From: Bacillota bacterium
GTDB taxonomy: Bacteria; Bacillota; Clostridia; Peptostreptococcales; Anaerovoracaceae
Length of the DNA stretch: 8,099 bases
Reading direction: 5' to 3'
Assembly: GCA_016302545.1 (NCBI GenBank)
Contig: JAEDNK010000068.1
Span: 1 to 8,099, forward strand
Shown here: positions 6,045 to 8,099 of the stretch, piece after piece
Layout of the letters: the number at the start of each line of letters is the position of its first letter
Numbering within the stretch: position 1 is the stretch's first letter
The notes under the pieces: model-generated
The model's database searches: none
The model's input: the letters and a program-made list of their open reading frames with translations, nothing else
What the model was told of the DNA's origin: nothing
Made by a program: the position numbers and the translations under genes

Positions 6045-8099
6045 AACCATGTGGAAGCACTCAATAATGTCATCCACCTTGATGTCGTTGTAGTTTTCTA
6101 TGCCGATACCGCACTCATAGCCCTGGTTGACTTCCTTGGCGTCGTCCTTGAATCTTCTCAGGGAAGAAATCTTACCTTCGTGGATAACGATACCGTCACG
6201 CACAAGTCTGATTTCGGCATTTCTGATAACCTTGCCTTCCTGAACGTAAGCACCGGCTATGATGCCCACATTCGGAACCTTGAAGGTCTCTCTGACCTGA
6301 ACTTTACCCAGAACCTCTTCCTTGAACTCAGGATCAAGCATACCCTTCATAGCATCTTCAACATCGTTAAGAATGTCGTAGATTACTCTGTAAAGTCTGA
6401 TCTGGATGTTTTCTCTGTCAGCAAAGGTCTGCACTGCAGTAGTAGGTCTTACGTTGAAGCCGATGATGATGGAGCCTGTAGTTCCTGCCAGCATTACGTC
6501 GGATTCCGTTACTGTACCTACGCCTGTGTGGATTATCTTTACTCTTACGTTTTCGTTGTTCAGTTTTTCAAGAGAGGATACAATAGCGCCGATGGAGCCC
6601 TGTACGTCACCCTTGATGATGAGGTTAAGGTCCTTGACCTCGCCTTCCTGAATCTGGCTGAATAACTGTTCCAGAGTAGTGCTTGCGTTTCTTGCAAGAA
6701 TTTCTTCCCTCAGCTTAGCCTTTCTGTTTTCGGCGATTTCTCTTGCCAGCTTATCTTCCTTAACTGCGTTGAATTCGTCTCCGGCTTCCGGTACGTCGGT
6801 AAGTCCGAGGATTTCAACTGCTGTGGCAGGGCCGGCCTTTTTGATGGTGTCACCCTTGAAGTTGGTCATAAGTCTGATTCTGCCGGAGCAGGTTCCCGCT
6901 ACGACGCTCATGCCTGTCTTTAAGGTTCCGTTGGTTACTAATAGTGTTGCCACAGGACCCTTGTTTTTATCCAGTCTGGCTTCGATAACCGAACCCATTG
7001 CCAGTCTTGACGGATTTGCCTTGAGCTCGAGCACCTCTGCCTGCAATAAGATCATTTCCAGAAGGTTTACGATACCTTCTCCTGTCTTGGCTGATACAGG
7101 AACGGAGATTACGTCGCCGCCCCAGTCTTCTACCAGAATTCCGTGCTCTGTCAGATCCTGCTTAACTCTGTCAGGATTTGCGCCCGGCTTATCTATCTTG
7201 TTGATGGCAACGATGATAGGTACTCCGGCTGCCTTGGCGTGGCTGATGGATTCGATTGTCTGCGGTTTTACGGAGTCGTCTGCCGCTACCACCAGTACAG
7301 CGATATCGGTGATATGAGCTCCGCGGGCACGCATTGCTGTGAAGGCTTCATGACCCGGTGTATCCAGGAAAACAATTTTCTGTCCGTTTATCATAACTTC
7401 GGAAGCACCGATATGCTGAGTGATTCCTCCTGATTCGGATGCTGTTACGTTGGTCTTTCTGATGGCGTCAAGAAGGGATGTCTTACCGTGGTCTACGTGA
7501 CCCATTACAGTGATGATAGGGGCTCTAGGCTTCAGATCCTCTTCCTTGTCTTCAAAGAGTTCCAGACCCTCTTCTTCCACTTCTTCCTCAACCTTGGCAA
7601 CTACTACGCTTATTCCCAGCTCATCTGCCAGAATGAGAACGGTATCCTCGTCGATATTCTGATTTATGTTTGCCATGATGCCCATTTTCATAAGAGCCAT
7701 GATAACCTGTGATGTGGAAATGCCTGCCTGTTCGCAGAATCCTGCAACTGTGATAGGCACTGTAACTGCAATTGTTCCTGTCGGAAGTTCTTCCATGATA
7801 TCCTCTTCTTCGACGACAACCGGCTTCGGCTTGTTATGCTTCTTAGGTTTAGCCGCTTTTTCAAGAGAACGCTGCTGCATTCTGTCCTTGTTCTTTTTGC
7901 CGGTGCTGCTGCCGCCTTCCAGCTTAGCAAATTTATTTCTTTCCTTTTCGTGATGATCGCGTTTCTCGGTGTTTTTCTGGTTAGGCTTTGTTTCCATCCT
8001 ATCCAGCTTAGGGCCGTCGTTTCTGTCTCTTCTCTGAGGTCTGCTGTCGCCCTGACGCTGCGTTCTGCCGCCCTGTTCTCCGCGGCTGCCCTGACCGTC
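6027..8099 (-). CDS. infB: Translation initiation factor IF-2 (5' end outside window)
   Basis: GTPase that delivers fMet-tRNA to the 30S subunit and promotes 70S joining in the cytoplasm. The frame is open to the right edge, so the true start lies outside; 690 codons are visible, and the in-frame Met at 7997 is internal or at most an alternative start. Counting from the first visible codon, residues 1 to about 100 are disordered and rich in Arg, Gly, Gln and Lys. An IF2_N domain follows at about 107-170. The GTPase domain shows G1 GHVDHGKT (200-207), the G2 Thr in GGITQ (227), G3 DTPGH (246-250), G4 NKID (300-303) and G5 SAK (336-338). Domains II, C1 and C2 follow, ending DIIECFHMVEVERK, a normal-looking family end. 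The last codons and the TAA stop form one arm of the palindrome at 5843-6044. Identity is certain. Confidence 0.98.
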   Translation of the reverse strand, partial: DGQGSRGEQGGRTQRQGDSRPQRRDRNDGPKLDRMETKPNQKNTEKRDHHEKERNKFAKLEGGSSTGKKNKDRMQQRSLEKAAKPKKHNKPKPVVVEEEDIMEELPTGTIAVTVPITVAGFCEQAGISTSQVIMALMKMGIMANINQNIDEDTVLILADELGISVVVAKVEEEVEEEGLELFEDKEEDLKPRAPIITVMGHVDHGKTSLLDAIRKTNVTASESGGITQHIGASEVMINGQKIVFLDTPGHEAFTAMRARGAHITDIAVLVVAADDSVKPQTIESISHAKAAGVPIIVAINKIDKPGANPDRVKQDLTEHGILVEDWGGDVISVPVSAKTGEGIVNLLEMILLQAEVLELKANPSRLAMGSVIEARLDKNKGPVATLLVTNGTLKTGMSVVAGTCSGRIRLMTNFKGDTIKKAGPATAVEILGLTDVPEAGDEFNAVKEDKLAREIAENRKAKLREEILARNASTTLEQLFSQIQEGEVKDLNLIIKGDVQGSIGAIVSSLEKLNNENVRVKIIHTGVGTVTESDVMLAGTTGSIIIGFNVRPTTAVQTFADRENIQIRLYRVIYDILNDVEDAMKGMLDPEFKEEVLGKVQVRETFKVPNVGIIAGAYVQEGKVIRNAEIRLVRDGIVIHEGKISSLRRFKDDAKEVNQGYECGIGIENYNDIKVDDIIECFHMVEVERK

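Noticed and set aside
6051..6665. Plus-strand open frame of 204 codons opposite the infB C-terminal half
   Set aside because: Antisense to a certain gene; no ribosome binding site or domain that I can see.
6679..7317. Plus-strand open frame of 212 codons opposite infB
   Set aside because: Antisense shadow of the infB GTPase region; low-complexity Ser/Leu/Ala product with no recognisable domain.
1..8099. CRISPR array, prophage or defence genes
   Set aside because: No regularly spaced repeats and no such genes; the whole window is explained by a core operon and its intergenic elements.

Overview
The window is one densely packed minus-strand gene cluster. In transcription order (right to left) it reads infB (5' end off the right edge), rbfA, a DHH-family phosphoesterase gene of the nrnA type, truB, ribF, rpsO and pnp (3' end off the left edge). 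This is the conserved bacterial translation, ribosome-maturation and RNA-turnover cluster. The gene order, strong AGGAGG-type ribosome binding sites, moderate GC content and the DHH gene between rbfA and truB suggest an anaerobic Bacillota of class Clostridia. I cannot name the family or genus with confidence. No plus-strand gene is supported; the plus-strand open frames are shadows of the real genes.

Layout. infB occupies 6027-8099. A 249-base gap (5778-6026) separates it from rbfA and holds a ~200-base nested imperfect palindrome (5843-6044) plus a perfect 10-bp hairpin just ahead of the rbfA ribosome binding site. rbfA, nrnA, truB and ribF follow with 1-4 base overlaps (TAATG, ATGA, ATGA), so they are probably translationally coupled. 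After ribF there is a 162-base gap with a short tandem repeat at the ribF stop, a near-consensus sigma-A promoter and a GC-rich leader feeding rpsO. Between rpsO and pnp there is a 9-bp GC-rich hairpin, then a second hairpin whose loop displays the pnp ribosome binding site.

Function. IF-2 brings initiator tRNA to the ribosome, RbfA matures the 30S subunit, TruB makes Psi55 in tRNA, S15 is a primary 16S rRNA binder, and PNPase and the DHH phosphoesterase degrade RNA down to nanoRNA. RibF makes FMN and FAD and is a metabolic passenger.

The protein genes are ordinary. The noteworthy material is in the three intergenic regions. The main one is the long palindrome that includes the last codons and stop of infB and sits where Bacillus subtilis has ylxP. 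There are also candidate RNA structures controlling rbfA, rpsO and pnp. No wholly new protein system is visible.
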